From DASXTW01 sp036505215 (lineage in GTDB: Bacteria > Actinomycetota > UBA4738), in NCBI GenBank assembly GCA_036505215.1, contig DASXTW010000089.1:1-22382 (forward strand): a stretch of 22,382 nt of DNA, given 5' to 3'. The notes below the pieces were generated by a model, which was given only the letters and a program-made list of their open reading frames with translations, was not told the origin of the DNA and did no database searches. This document shows positions 1-7,908 of this stretch, in pieces (the first letter of the stretch is position 1; every line of letters begins with the position of its first letter). A program made the position numbers and the translations under genes.

Positions 1-1734
1 GAACCGAGCGTACCGACCCCGGATCACCCCTTGGACCCGGAACCGGACCCGGACACGGGCCTGCGGACGTCGACATTCCAGCTGTCGACCCTCCATGAAG
101 ACAACGCCACACCCGGACAGAGCGGCGGCCAGTACTACAAGGGCCCAACCGGCCTCACCCAAGCCGAGCACTACCGGCCCATCGAGCCCATCACCAGGCG
201 GCAGGAAATGACGCAGCCAGACCTCAAGCTGCACGGAGCGGTGATGCTGTCGTTCAAGAAGGAGGACATCTCGTCCTTCACACCCACCGTCTCGGTCCCT
301 GCGCTGGCCCCCCAGGACGACCAGCCCGACCCTCTCCTGAAGGACGCCACCTTCCCCAGCTGGTTCGTGAGCCCACTCTCGCAGGAAACGTCCTTGGGGC
401 CCCGGGACTCGCTGGTGGTCTTCGGCGGCCAGTTCGTCTCCGATCCCGATGGGCCTCCCAACACGGGCACTCAGCGCCTTTTCTCGGACGCCAACATCAG
501 GGCGTACTACTCGGACCCGAGCAATCCGTTCTCGGTGGGCATCATCTCCAGCGTGGGCGCCACAGACCTCGGCGACACCGCTGCCTTCCTGGTGACTACG
601 CCCAGCCCGCAGTCGGACGTCGCGGCCATCTACATCACGTTCCGCCGAGCCGACAGCGACACCTTCAACAGTACGAAGATGACCTTCAATCCGGACACCG
701 GAGCGTGGGAGCTCACGCTCGACACCTCGGCAGGCGCCGGCGGGAAGGTGGCCGAATACTTCGCCCAGATGGTCACCCGGGATGGCGACGTGAGCGCCAG
801 CACCTTCAAGGCGTTGTTCTCCAAGCCGGTCCCACCGCCACCAGCTCCGGGCGCCGTCACGATCACGGTCACCGACTCGGACGGCAATCCCATCTCTCCG
901 AGCGCCGCCGGCTGGTACAACAAGAGCTCGGTCAAGGTGGACATCACCAGGAACGACGAGAGCTTCACAGCCAGCGTGGATGGGGGATCGCAGCAGCCGG
1001 TGCCGGTCGCCGTGACAGGCGAGGGCGTCCACGTGGTCGCGTTCCAGGGCGACCAAGGCTCGAGTGGACACTTCGAGGTCCCCATCGACTCCGTCAAGCC
1101 CGACATCACGATCACCACTCCGATCGACGGGGCAACGTACACCCTGAATCAGACGGTGGCCGCCGACTACTCGTGCACCGATGCGACTTCCGGTGTGGCC
1201 TCCTGCACGGGAACGAAGCCCAGTGGCCAGAACATCGACACGGGATCGATCGGGGCCAAGACGTTCACGGTCAACGCCGCGGACAAGGCCGACAACGCGC
1301 GGAGCACGCAAGTGACCTATTACGTCGGCTATGGCGTCTGCCTGCTGTACGACCCGGGAACTCCGTTCAGGCTGTCCAACTCGACGATCCCGCTCAAGCT
1401 GTCGATCTGCGACGCAAACAAGGTGAACAAGTCGTCCGCAAGCATTACGCTCACCGCCGTCGACCTGCAGCAGTACGTGCCCAGCCTCCCCGACTGTTCG
1501 GGGAGCCCCAACGACGAGAAGTGCTGGAAGACGATCGCACCTCCCAACCTCTCGCCGAACGCCGGCGACGGGTTCGTGTTCCGGTTCGACAGGAAGCTCG
1601 CCCCTGGTGGAGGGTACATCTACAACTACTCGACGAAGGGACTGAAAACCAACAGCACATACCGATTGCGCTTCACCGCCTCGAACGAAGCGGCCGGAAC
1701 GGCGAAACACTCGGCTCAGTTCTCGACCAAGTGA
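1..1734 (+). CDS. Secreted Ig-like / PxKF-like domain protein, 5' partial
   Basis: The reading frame is open from the first base, so the TTG at 31 is probably not the real start and the N-terminus lies outside the window. About 577 residues are visible. The first half (to about position 820) has no domain I recognise. It is followed by a proline stretch and then by beta-rich sequence typical of bacterial Ig-like modules: one around 840-1090 (start GAVTITVTDSDGNP) and one around 1090-1330 (DITITTPIDGATYTL, with the usual paired cysteines in YSCTD and ASCTG). The last 130 residues (YGVCLLYDP, NSTIPLKLSICDANK, then a Y/N-rich end) resemble the PxKF domain found at the C-terminus of many actinobacterial extracellular proteins. 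It is probably a cell-surface or secreted protein, possibly an adhesin or the non-catalytic tail of an enzyme. No catalytic motif is visible. The stop is TGA at 1732-1734. Confidence 0.75.
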   Translation, partial: EPSVPTPDHPLDPEPDPDTGLRTSTFQLSTLHEDNATPGQSGGQYYKGPTGLTQAEHYRPIEPITRRQEMTQPDLKLHGAVMLSFKKEDISSFTPTVSVPALAPQDDQPDPLLKDATFPSWFVSPLSQETSLGPRDSLVVFGGQFVSDPDGPPNTGTQRLFSDANIRAYYSDPSNPFSVGIISSVGATDLGDTAAFLVTTPSPQSDVAAIYITFRRADSDTFNSTKMTFNPDTGAWELTLDTSAGAGGKVAEYFAQMVTRDGDVSASTFKALFSKPVPPPPAPGAVTITVTDSDGNPISPSAAGWYNKSSVKVDITRNDESFTASVDGGSQQPVPVAVTGEGVHVVAFQGDQGSSGHFEVPIDSVKPDITITTPIDGATYTLNQTVAADYSCTDATSGVASCTGTKPSGQNIDTGSIGAKTFTVNAADKADNARSTQVTYYVGYGVCLLYDPGTPFRLSNSTIPLKLSICDANKVNKSSASITLTAVDLQQYVPSLPDCSGSPNDEKCWKTIAPPNLSPNAGDGFVFRFDRKLAPGGGYIYNYSTKGLKTNSTYRLRFTASNEAAGTAKHSAQFSTK

Positions 1735-1777
1735 GGAGGGCAACGCAATAGGGCCGGAGGGAGGCGTGGCAGCCACC

Positions 1778-1783
1778 TAGACT
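1778..1783 (+). promoter_or_regulatory. -10 hexamer TAGACT for leaderless helY-like mRNA
   Basis: TAGACT (TANNNT) ends 7 nt before the GTG at 1791, which would put the transcription start at or next to the start codon. There is no Shine-Dalgarno sequence at the usual distance from this GTG. No convincing -35 is seen. Inference from pattern only. Confidence 0.45.
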
Positions 1784-1790
1784 GGAATCC

Positions 1791-4454
1791 GTGACCGATC
1801 TGGCGCGCTTCCAGCAGCGCTATCCCTTTTCCCTGGACGACTTCCAGGTCCGGGCCATCCAGGCTCTGGACGCAGACGAGTCCGTCCTGGTCGCTGCCCC
1901 CACGGGCTCCGGCAAGACCGTGGTAGCCGAGTTCGCCGTGGAGCGGGCCCTCTCCCATCGCCGCAAGGCCTTCTACACCACGCCGCTCAAGGCCCTGTCG
2001 AATCAGAAGTTCGGCGACTTCATGGCACGGTATGGATCGGCCCGGGTTGGGCTGCTCACCGGAGACAACTCGATCAACGCCGAGGCGCCGGTGGTGGTCA
2101 TGACCACCGAGGTCCTGCGGAACATGCTCTACGAGGGCAGCCCGACGCTCGAAGGCCTGGAGTCGGTGGTCCTCGACGAGGTGCACTACCTCCAGGATCC
2201 GTATCGGGGGGCCGTCTGGGAGGAGGTGCTCATCCACCTGCCGCTGTCGGTGGCGGTGGTGTGCCTGTCCGCCACGGTGTCCAACGCCGAGGAGTTCGGG
2301 GAGTGGATCGGGGCGCTGCGGGGGCCCACCCGGGTGGTCATCGAGGAGCGGCGACCGGTACCTCTGGAGAACCTCTACCTGGTCGGCCGGGACCTCCATC
2401 CGATGCACGTGGAGCAGAACGGCCGCCTGGTCCCGAATCCGTATCTCGTCTCGCTCACCCAGCGCGAGGTACGCGTGCGCGAGTGGCGACCCCGGGCCGG
2501 GGGGCGGTACGGGCGCCGCCAGGTCGCCAGGATCGAGCGCCCCAGGGAGGGCCACCGGCGCGTCTACGTCCCTTCGCGGGAGGAGGTGGTCCTCCGGCTG
2601 GACGAGGAGGGGATGCTCCCGGCGATCTACTTCGTGTTCAGCCGGGCGGGATGCGACGCGAGCGTCCGGTACCTCATGGACTCGGGGGTCCGGCTCACGT
2701 CGAAAGAGGAGGCCGAGCGGATCCTCGAAGTCGCCGACACCGATGCGGCCTGGATCGACGACGAGGAGCTGGCCACCCTTGGCTACTACGATTTCCGGGA
2801 GGCCCTGGCCGCCGGGATCGCCGCTCACCACGCCGGCATGCTCCCCGTGTTCAAGGAAACCGTCGAGCGTCTGTTCCAGGCCGGGTTGGTGAAGGCGGTC
2901 TTCGCCACCGAGACCCTATCGCTCGGGATCAACATGCCGGCGAAGACGGTGGTCATCGAAGACCTGTGGAAGTTCTCCGGGGAGCGCCACGAGTTGCTCA
3001 CGCCGGGCGAGTACACCCAGTTCACGGGGAGGGCCGGCCGGCGGGGGATCGACGAGGTGGGGTATGCGGTGGTCCTGTACCAGAAACAGGTGCCGTTCGA
3101 GCGGGTGGCCGGACTCGCCTCCACCCGGACCTACGAGCTGCGTTCCTCGTTCCGGCCTTCGTACAACATGGCCGTAAACCTGGTCAGCAACTACACGCGG
3201 GAGGAGGCTCGACACCTCCTGAACTCCTCCTTCGCCCAGTTCCTGGCCGACCGGGGCGTCGTCACGCTGGAGCGCCAATTGGAACGCGACCGCGCGTACC
3301 TGGATGGCTACCGGGCCAGGGTCAGCTGCGACCGGGGCGACTTCGCCGAGTACTGGCGGTTGCGAGAGCAGGTCGAGCGGATACGAGAGGACGCTCGCAG
3401 GTCGGGTGAACGGCACAGGGAGGACGAGACCAGAGCGGCACTGGCCTCTCTCCGACCGGGGGACGTCATCTTCCTCCCCTCGGGTCGCCGGCGGGGCCTG
3501 GCCGTGGTGATGGGCGCGCGCGAGGGACGGCCCACGGTCCTGACCCAGGAGCGACGGGCTTTCCGTCTGTCCGCCCGGGACTTCGACGAGCCGCCCCGGC
3601 CGGTGGCCCGGATCGACCTGCCGCGGTCGGGGAGCGCCCGGAGCGCCCGGGTCCGAAGGGACCTGGCGGCCCGGCTGGCCACCCTCAACGTTCGCCCGCC
3701 GCGAGGCCGCAGGCCGCGATGGGACCCGACGGCCGAGCGGAAGGCAGGCGAGCTGGAACGGCAAGCCGCCCGCCATCCGTGCCACGCCTGCCCGGACCGG
3801 CCGGAACACGAGCGGTGGGCTGCCCGCGCCTCGAAGCTGGAGAAGGAGGTATCGGCCTTGGAGCGCCGGATCCGATCGAGAACCGAAACCCTGGGCCGCC
3901 AGTTCGACCGGGTCCTGGCAGTGCTTCATGAGCTCGGCTACGTCCGAGGGTTCTCCCTCACCGACAACGGCAACGTGCTCAGGCGCATCTACGGCGAGGG
4001 GGACATCCTGGTCGTGGAGGCTCTGTCCGAGGGCCTGTTCGCCGGCCTCTCGCCTCCGGAGCTGGCGGCCCTCGTTTCGACCCTGGTGTACGAATCCCGA
4101 GAGCGGATCCCTCGCAGGGTAGAGATCCCCACCGGGGCGCTGCGAACCCGATATCGGTCCCTCTCCAGCCAGTGGTCACGGGTGCGGGGGGTGGAGGACT
4201 CACACCAGGTGGAGCTGTGCCGCGAGCTCGACCCGGGCTTCATGGACACCGTGTTCGACTGGGCCGAGGGAAAAGCCCTGGAGGACATCCTGTCCGGCTC
4301 TGGGCTCACCCCCGGTGACTTCGTGCGGAACTGCAAGCAGCTCCTGGACCTGCTCCGCCAGATCGAGGAGGTGGCCGGCCCCGACCTTGCGCTGGCCTTC
4401 CGGGCCGCTCATCAGGCCGTGAACCGGAGCGTCGTGGCCTACACGGGACTGTAG
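1791..4454 (+). CDS. helY: Ski2-like DEAD/DEAH-box RNA helicase, HelY type
   Basis: An 887-residue superfamily 2 helicase of the Ski2/Mtr4 group, which unwinds structured RNA using ATP. In actinobacteria this family is HelY, of roughly 900 residues. Motifs in order: Walker A APTGSGKT (36-43), DEVH box (129-132), SAT (160-162), ATETLSLGINMPAK (372-385), and motif VI QFTGRAGRRG (410-419). A middle region is rich in Arg/Glu. A short Cys/His patch (HPCHACPDRPEH, about 660-672) follows, as in mycobacterial HelY, then a predicted coiled coil. The C-terminal 190 residues fit the DSHCT domain (GYVRGFSLTDNG, EGLFAGLSPPELAALVS). GTG at 1791 is chosen because family homology begins within its first residues and a -10 element sits just upstream. 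It likely has its own promoter. The next gene is 62 nt away. The family assignment is secure; the cellular substrate is not known. Confidence 0.93.
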   Translation: MTDLARFQQRYPFSLDDFQVRAIQALDADESVLVAAPTGSGKTVVAEFAVERALSHRRKAFYTTPLKALSNQKFGDFMARYGSARVGLLTGDNSINAEAPVVVMTTEVLRNMLYEGSPTLEGLESVVLDEVHYLQDPYRGAVWEEVLIHLPLSVAVVCLSATVSNAEEFGEWIGALRGPTRVVIEERRPVPLENLYLVGRDLHPMHVEQNGRLVPNPYLVSLTQREVRVREWRPRAGGRYGRRQVARIERPREGHRRVYVPSREEVVLRLDEEGMLPAIYFVFSRAGCDASVRYLMDSGVRLTSKEEAERILEVADTDAAWIDDEELATLGYYDFREALAAGIAAHHAGMLPVFKETVERLFQAGLVKAVFATETLSLGINMPAKTVVIEDLWKFSGERHELLTPGEYTQFTGRAGRRGIDEVGYAVVLYQKQVPFERVAGLASTRTYELRSSFRPSYNMAVNLVSNYTREEARHLLNSSFAQFLADRGVVTLERQLERDRAYLDGYRARVSCDRGDFAEYWRLREQVERIREDARRSGERHREDETRAALASLRPGDVIFLPSGRRRGLAVVMGAREGRPTVLTQERRAFRLSARDFDEPPRPVARIDLPRSGSARSARVRRDLAARLATLNVRPPRGRRPRWDPTAERKAGELERQAARHPCHACPDRPEHERWAARASKLEKEVSALERRIRSRTETLGRQFDRVLAVLHELGYVRGFSLTDNGNVLRRIYGEGDILVVEALSEGLFAGLSPPELAALVSTLVYESRERIPRRVEIPTGALRTRYRSLSSQWSRVRGVEDSHQVELCRELDPGFMDTVFDWAEGKALEDILSGSGLTPGDFVRNCKQLLDLLRQIEEVAGPDLALAFRAAHQAVNRSVVAYTGL

Positions 4455-4483
4455 GGGCTGAGAAAACCCCTGCTGACCTGCAA

Positions 4484-4497
4484 CTCCCGGCCGGGAG
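4484..4497. promoter_or_regulatory. 14-bp perfect palindrome upstream of FAD oxidase
   Basis: CTCCCGG/CCGGGAG is a perfect palindrome lying 7 bp upstream of the TAAGAT -10 element. It is a candidate operator. It could also serve as part of a terminator for the helicase gene, since GGGG-N9-CCCC also occurs at 4454-4470. Palindromes of this length are not rare in GC-rich DNA. Confidence 0.3.
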
Positions 4498-4504
4498 CCG
4501 AACG

Positions 4505-4510
4505 TAAGAT
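4505..4510 (+). promoter_or_regulatory. -10 hexamer TAAGAT for leaderless FAD oxidase mRNA
   Basis: TAAGAT ends 6 nt before GTG 4517, the spacing expected when transcription starts at the start codon. No Shine-Dalgarno sequence is visible for this GTG. Confidence 0.5.
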
Positions 4511-4516
4511 GCGGCG

Positions 4517-5929
4517 GTGGATGGACTCGAAACCCTGATCGATCGACTCCCCCCGGGTACGGTGAGCGACCACCCGGGCGAGCTGTTCACGCACGCCCAC
4601 GACCGGTGGGCACTGGCGCTCCTCCGCGAGGTCCGGGGCGACCGGGTCCCGCCAGGAGTGGCCCTGGTCTTTCCCCACGATACCGAGGAGGTCGCCATCA
4701 CCCTGGCCTGGGCCGGGGAGACCGGAACCGCGGTGGTCCCGCGCGGAGGGGGCACGGGCGTGACCGGAGGGGCGGAGGCGATCAGACGCTCCATCGTCCT
4801 GGATCTGACCCGGATGGGAAGGATCCTGGATATCGACGAGGTGTCCCAGACGATCACCGTCCAGGCAGGGACACGGGGGCGGGAGGTGGAGCGTGCGCTG
4901 GGCCGTCACGGGCTCACTACGGGGCACTACCCCGACTCCTACGAGGACTCCACCGTCGGCGGATGGATTGCAGCCGGCTCCGCCGGCCTGGCGGCGTTGG
5001 GATACGGCGCCATAGAGGACCTGGTGCTCGGGCTGACCGTGGTCCTGGCCGGCGGTGAGGTCCTTCGTTTGAAACCCGAGCCTCGGTCCGCTGCAGGACC
5101 GGACCTGCGCCGCCTGTTCGTCGGCTCGGATGGGACGCTCGGGGTCATCACCGAAGCCACCCTCGCGGTGTCCCGGCTGCCCCAGGCCTACTCGTGGGAG
5201 GCTGTACGTCCGCACTCGTTCGAGTCGGGGATGGCGCTGATCAGAGAGATCGTCCAGCGAGGCCACCGTCCTCTGGTCCTTCGCCTGGTGGACGAAGCGG
5301 AGGCCGAAACGCTCTTCGCCGCGTTCGGGCACCGCGGTCCCGTGCTGTTCGCAGGGTTCGACGCGGCCGCGCCTGCCGTCGAGGCCCTCAGGTTCGACCT
5401 GAAGGAGATCGCCCGAAAGATGGGGGCCCGCGCCCTCGGCGCCGACCTGGCAGAGCACTGGTGGAGTCACCGGCACGACCCCGTGACGTGGTACGAGGAG
5501 GTGATGGGGCCCGACCGAACCCTCGGGCCGGGGGTGCTTGCCGACGGCATGGACATGGCCTGTCTCTGGCGGCGCCTTCCTCATCTGTACGCCGACGTTC
5601 GCGGCGCACTCATGGAATACGCGGAGACCGTGACGTGCCGGCTGGCCCACCCACATCACTCCGGGGCTTCGCTGCACTTCACTTTCGTTGTCCGGGGACC
5701 CGACGACGATCATGTCGAGCCGATTTACCGGGCGGCATGGCGAGACGCGGTGTCCGCATGCCTCGCGGCCGGCGGAACTATCTCGCATCACCAGGGGATC
5801 GGGCTCTTGAAGGCTCAGTTCATGGCCGAAGAGCTCGGGGCTTCCGGCGCGGATGCCCTTCGCCGGATCAAGACAGCCCTGGACCCTCAGGGCCTGATGA
5901 ACCCGGGCAAGCTTCTGGCCCCCCGGTGA
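4517..5929 (+). CDS. FAD-linked oxidase, AGPS/GlcD family
   Basis: A 470-residue FAD-dependent oxidase of the VAO/PCMH fold. The FAD-binding half shows VVPRGGGTGVTGG (73-85), GHYPDSYEDSTVGGWIA (136-152) and GSDGTLGVIT (203-212). The middle motif, in which a 'TGH-PDS' stretch precedes a glycine-rich loop, is closer to alkyldihydroxyacetonephosphate synthase (AGPS) than to glycolate oxidase GlcD. The C-terminal half keeps an AGPS-like HPHHSGASLHFTF, a double histidine (ISHHQGIG) and the family end (LDPQGLMNPGKLL). AGPS makes the ether bond of ether lipids. Bacterial relatives may instead oxidise hydroxy-acids, so the substrate is open. The GTG start rests on the -10 placement and on alignment with the family N-terminus. 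The gene is monocistronic or the second gene after the helicase; 196 bp separate it from the next gene. Confidence 0.8.
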   Translation: MDGLETLIDRLPPGTVSDHPGELFTHAHDRWALALLREVRGDRVPPGVALVFPHDTEEVAITLAWAGETGTAVVPRGGGTGVTGGAEAIRRSIVLDLTRMGRILDIDEVSQTITVQAGTRGREVERALGRHGLTTGHYPDSYEDSTVGGWIAAGSAGLAALGYGAIEDLVLGLTVVLAGGEVLRLKPEPRSAAGPDLRRLFVGSDGTLGVITEATLAVSRLPQAYSWEAVRPHSFESGMALIREIVQRGHRPLVLRLVDEAEAETLFAAFGHRGPVLFAGFDAAAPAVEALRFDLKEIARKMGARALGADLAEHWWSHRHDPVTWYEEVMGPDRTLGPGVLADGMDMACLWRRLPHLYADVRGALMEYAETVTCRLAHPHHSGASLHFTFVVRGPDDDHVEPIYRAAWRDAVSACLAAGGTISHHQGIGLLKAQFMAEELGASGADALRRIKTALDPQGLMNPGKLLAPR

Positions 5930-6065
5930 TCCCGAAGCTTCAGGCGCACCACCCACGTGACGATGGGATGGGAAGGGCCGGGGGCAGCGCCCGCCAGGAC
6001 CACTCAAGTTGGGGAAGACCCCCGTCGGCCCCATGACATCTGCCCCCGGCTGCCTCGACCCTACC

Positions 6066-6088
6066 CCCGCCGATATGGCATCGGTGGG
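6066..6088. promoter_or_regulatory. Inverted repeat upstream of Xaa-Pro peptidase
   Basis: CCCGCCGAT-N5-ATCGGTGGG gives a 9-bp stem with one G-T pair. It ends 22 bp before the TATCAT -10 element, at the place expected for an operator. It could also form a hairpin. The rest of the 5930-6125 gap shows nothing I can name. Confidence 0.25.
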
Positions 6089-6110
6089 AGGATCGCCCCG
6101 CTACTGTCGC

Positions 6111-6116
6111 TATCAT
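6111..6116 (+). promoter_or_regulatory. -10 hexamer TATCAT
   Basis: TATCAT ends 9 nt before GTG 6126. There is no Shine-Dalgarno sequence in between, which suggests a leaderless or nearly leaderless transcript and supports 6126 as the start. Confidence 0.45.
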
Positions 6117-6125
6117 GGCGACGCT

Positions 6126-7223
6126 GTGGAACACGACTACCAGGACAGGCTGGCCAGAGCGGCCAAGGAGGCTGCGGCGGCGAACCTGGTCGCACTCGTC
6201 ATCACGCCTTCCCCGGACATGGTCTACCTGGTTGGGTACGACGCTCCACTCCTCGAGCGGCTGACCGCACTGGTTGCGCGGGCGAGCGGCTCCACCCTCC
6301 TGATCGTTCCAGAGCTGGAACGGCCCAGGGCCGCCGCCTCCCCGGCGGGCATGCTCCTGGATATCGAGACCTGGCGTGACGGCGAGGATCCCTTCGAAGT
6401 GGTCGCTCGGGTCTTGCCGGACGGGCAGACGTTCGGAGCCACAGACCGCATGTGGGCCATGCACCTGTTGGCGTTCCAGAGCGCCCTGCCCACCTCGACC
6501 TTCGTCCTCGCCTCCACGGTCATGACCCGCTTGCGTATCCGAAAGGACGAGGGAGAGATCGAGCTGCTCGGCCGGGCGGGGCGGAGCGCCGACGAGACGT
6601 TCGACCGGATCATCAGGGAAGGTCTGGAGGCCCGCCCCGAGGAAGAAGTCTCTCGAAGGCTGTCAGAGCTGCTCGTGGAGACGGGGTGCGAGTCGGCCGC
6701 GTTCGCCATCGTGGGCTCAGGTGCGAACGGGGCCTCCCCCCATCACGAGGCCGGGGATCGGACCATCAAGACCGGGGACGCCGTCGTCCTGGACTTCGGT
6801 GGCAGGGCGGGAGGGTACTGCTCGGACATGACCCGGACGGTCTCGGTGGGGGAGCCCACGGCGGAGGTGAGGGAAGTCCACGAGATCGTCCGCCAGGCGC
6901 AGGAGACGGCCTTCCAGGCCGTGAAGCCGGGCGTGCCGGCCGAAGAGGTGGACCGGGCCGCTCGACAGGTCATCTCCGATGCCGGCTACGCAGATCGCTT
7001 CATCCACCGGACCGGTCACGGCATCGGCCTGGAGGAGCACGAGCATCCCTACATCGTGGAGGGGAATTCCGAGCCGCTCGAGCCCGGCATGTGCTTCTCC
7101 ATCGAGCCCGGGATCTATCTGGAGGGCCGGTTCGGCGTGCGCATCGAGGACATCGTGACCGTCACCGGTGAAGGGGCGATGCGCCTCAATCACGCTCCGC
7201 GCGATCTCATGGTCGTCGACTGA
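6126..7223 (+). CDS. M24-family Xaa-Pro aminopeptidase/dipeptidase
   Basis: A 365-residue cytosolic metallopeptidase of the pita-bread fold that removes residues next to proline. The N-terminal creatinase-like domain (about 1-130, LVALVITPSPDMVYLVGY) precedes the catalytic domain. The five metal ligands are all present: Asp223 (LDFGG), Asp234 (YCSDMTRT), His298 (HRTGHGIG), Glu327 (FSIEPGIY) and Glu341 (VRIEDIV). The SPHHE histidines near 206 fit the substrate site. GTG 6126 is chosen rather than the in-frame TTG at 6009. The 39 extra residues would be low-complexity sequence unlike the family, and the shorter form has the usual length with a -10 element just upstream. It converges with the next gene across a hairpin. 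Aminopeptidase versus prolidase cannot be decided from the sequence alone. Confidence 0.9.
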   Translation: MEHDYQDRLARAAKEAAAANLVALVITPSPDMVYLVGYDAPLLERLTALVARASGSTLLIVPELERPRAAASPAGMLLDIETWRDGEDPFEVVARVLPDGQTFGATDRMWAMHLLAFQSALPTSTFVLASTVMTRLRIRKDEGEIELLGRAGRSADETFDRIIREGLEARPEEEVSRRLSELLVETGCESAAFAIVGSGANGASPHHEAGDRTIKTGDAVVLDFGGRAGGYCSDMTRTVSVGEPTAEVREVHEIVRQAQETAFQAVKPGVPAEEVDRAARQVISDAGYADRFIHRTGHGIGLEEHEHPYIVEGNSEPLEPGMCFSIEPGIYLEGRFGVRIEDIVTVTGEGAMRLNHAPRDLMVVD

Positions 7224-7233
7224 CCCTGTTCTG

Positions 7234-7276
7234 CCGGGGGCTACGCTCGGCTCCGCCTCGCTGCTTGAGCCCCCGG
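7234..7276. terminator. Long-loop hairpin between convergent genes
   Basis: CCGGGGGCT at 7234-7242 pairs perfectly with AGCCCCCGG at 7268-7276 (9 bp) around a 25-nt loop that can pair further. It sits between the convergent peptidase and DinB genes, so it may terminate both. There is no U-tract, so termination is inferred from position. Confidence 0.5.
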
Positions 7277-7281
7277 ACCCC

Positions 7282-7806
7282 TCAGTCGCCAGTCGTTCCG
7301 TCGATCAGCTCGCGAACCACGTCGAGGTGGCCCGCGTGGCGGGCCGTCTCCTCGATCATGTGGACATAGATCCAGCGCAGGTTGGGCCGCTTCTCGGGAG
7401 GCCGGTCCGCCGGCCATTCGGCAGCCAGGTCGTCCAACGAGGCGCTGGCCGCGATCGACCGGCTGCGCTCGAACTCGTTCCGGTAGAACTGGAGGATCTG
7501 GTCGGTGGTCTCCTCGGGCTCGATCCGGAAATCCGCGCCGGGGTCCTCGTCGGTCCACGGAACGGGCAGATCTCGTTCGCCCGCGAACCGGACGCGGAAC
7601 CAGTTCCGTTCCACGTAGGCCAGGTGCTTGACCATGCCGAGGCATGACCACCCCGAGGGAACGATGGCCTTCCGGAGCTCCTCGTTGGACATCCCGCTCA
7701 CCTTCCACAGGATCGTGTCTCGGTAGTAGTCGAGAAAGCTCTCCAGCGTCTGCTGCTCGCCGACCTGGCGGGGCGGGTCGACCCGCGTGTCGGGGCCGTG
7801 TGGCAT
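7282..7806 (-). CDS. DinB/DUF664-family protein
   Basis: A 174-residue four-helix-bundle protein of the DinB/DUF664 group. These are often metal-binding and in actinobacteria include thiol (mycothiol, bacillithiol)-dependent S-transferases. Visible family marks are SWSCLGMVKHLAYVERNWF-like helix 2 with a metal-type His (LGMVKHLAYVE), and the C-terminal HMIEETARHAGHLDVVREL with the other two histidines. The hydrophobic IYVHM region and a C-terminal arginine helix also fit DUF664. ATG 7806 is preferred over GTG 7815 because TAGAGT ends 7 nt before it, giving a leaderless start. It is transcribed divergently from the acyl-CoA dehydrogenase. The substrate is unknown. Confidence 0.82.
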   Translation of the reverse strand: MPHGPDTRVDPPRQVGEQQTLESFLDYYRDTILWKVSGMSNEELRKAIVPSGWSCLGMVKHLAYVERNWFRVRFAGERDLPVPWTDEDPGADFRIEPEETTDQILQFYRNEFERSRSIAASASLDDLAAEWPADRPPEKRPNLRWIYVHMIEETARHAGHLDVVRELIDGTTGD

Positions 7807-7813
7807 GGGCCGC

Positions 7814-7819
7814 ACTCTA
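7814..7819 (-). promoter_or_regulatory. -10 hexamer TAGAGT for DinB gene
   Basis: On the minus strand TAGAGT is followed by 7 nt and then ATG at 7806. It overlaps the alternative GTG start at 7815, which argues for the ATG as the true start. Confidence 0.45.
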
Positions 7820-7853
7820 CTGGACCGGGCGGTTGCGGTATCCTCGCGCGGGG

Positions 7854-7875
7854 TAACCTACGCTTCGGTAGGTTA
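7854..7875. promoter_or_regulatory. Palindromic operator candidate upstream of acyl-CoA dehydrogenase
   Basis: TAACCTAC-N6-GTAGGTTA has perfect 8-bp arms. The right arm contains TAGGTT, a possible -10 hexamer 35 nt before the start codon, and the left arm contains TAACCT. The size and symmetry are typical of TetR-family operators that control fatty-acid and acyl-CoA degradation genes. The regulator is not in the window. Confidence 0.55.
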
Positions 7876-7908
7876 GCCTGGGGCACCTGCGACGAGGAGG
7901 TTGGGCCC

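Noticed and set aside
4439..6034. Long antisense open frame (531 codons) opposite the FAD oxidase, and similar ones at 1716-2831 (-), 7873-8958 (-) and 9775-10806 (+)
   Set aside because: They mirror strong genes on the other strand, have Arg/Pro/Gly-rich low-complexity products and no family motifs; GC-rich codon bias produces such frames.
6009..6125. Upstream TTG start of the Xaa-Pro peptidase
   Set aside because: The added residues are unlike the family and there is no ribosome-binding site; GTG 6126 gives the normal length with a -10 element just before it.
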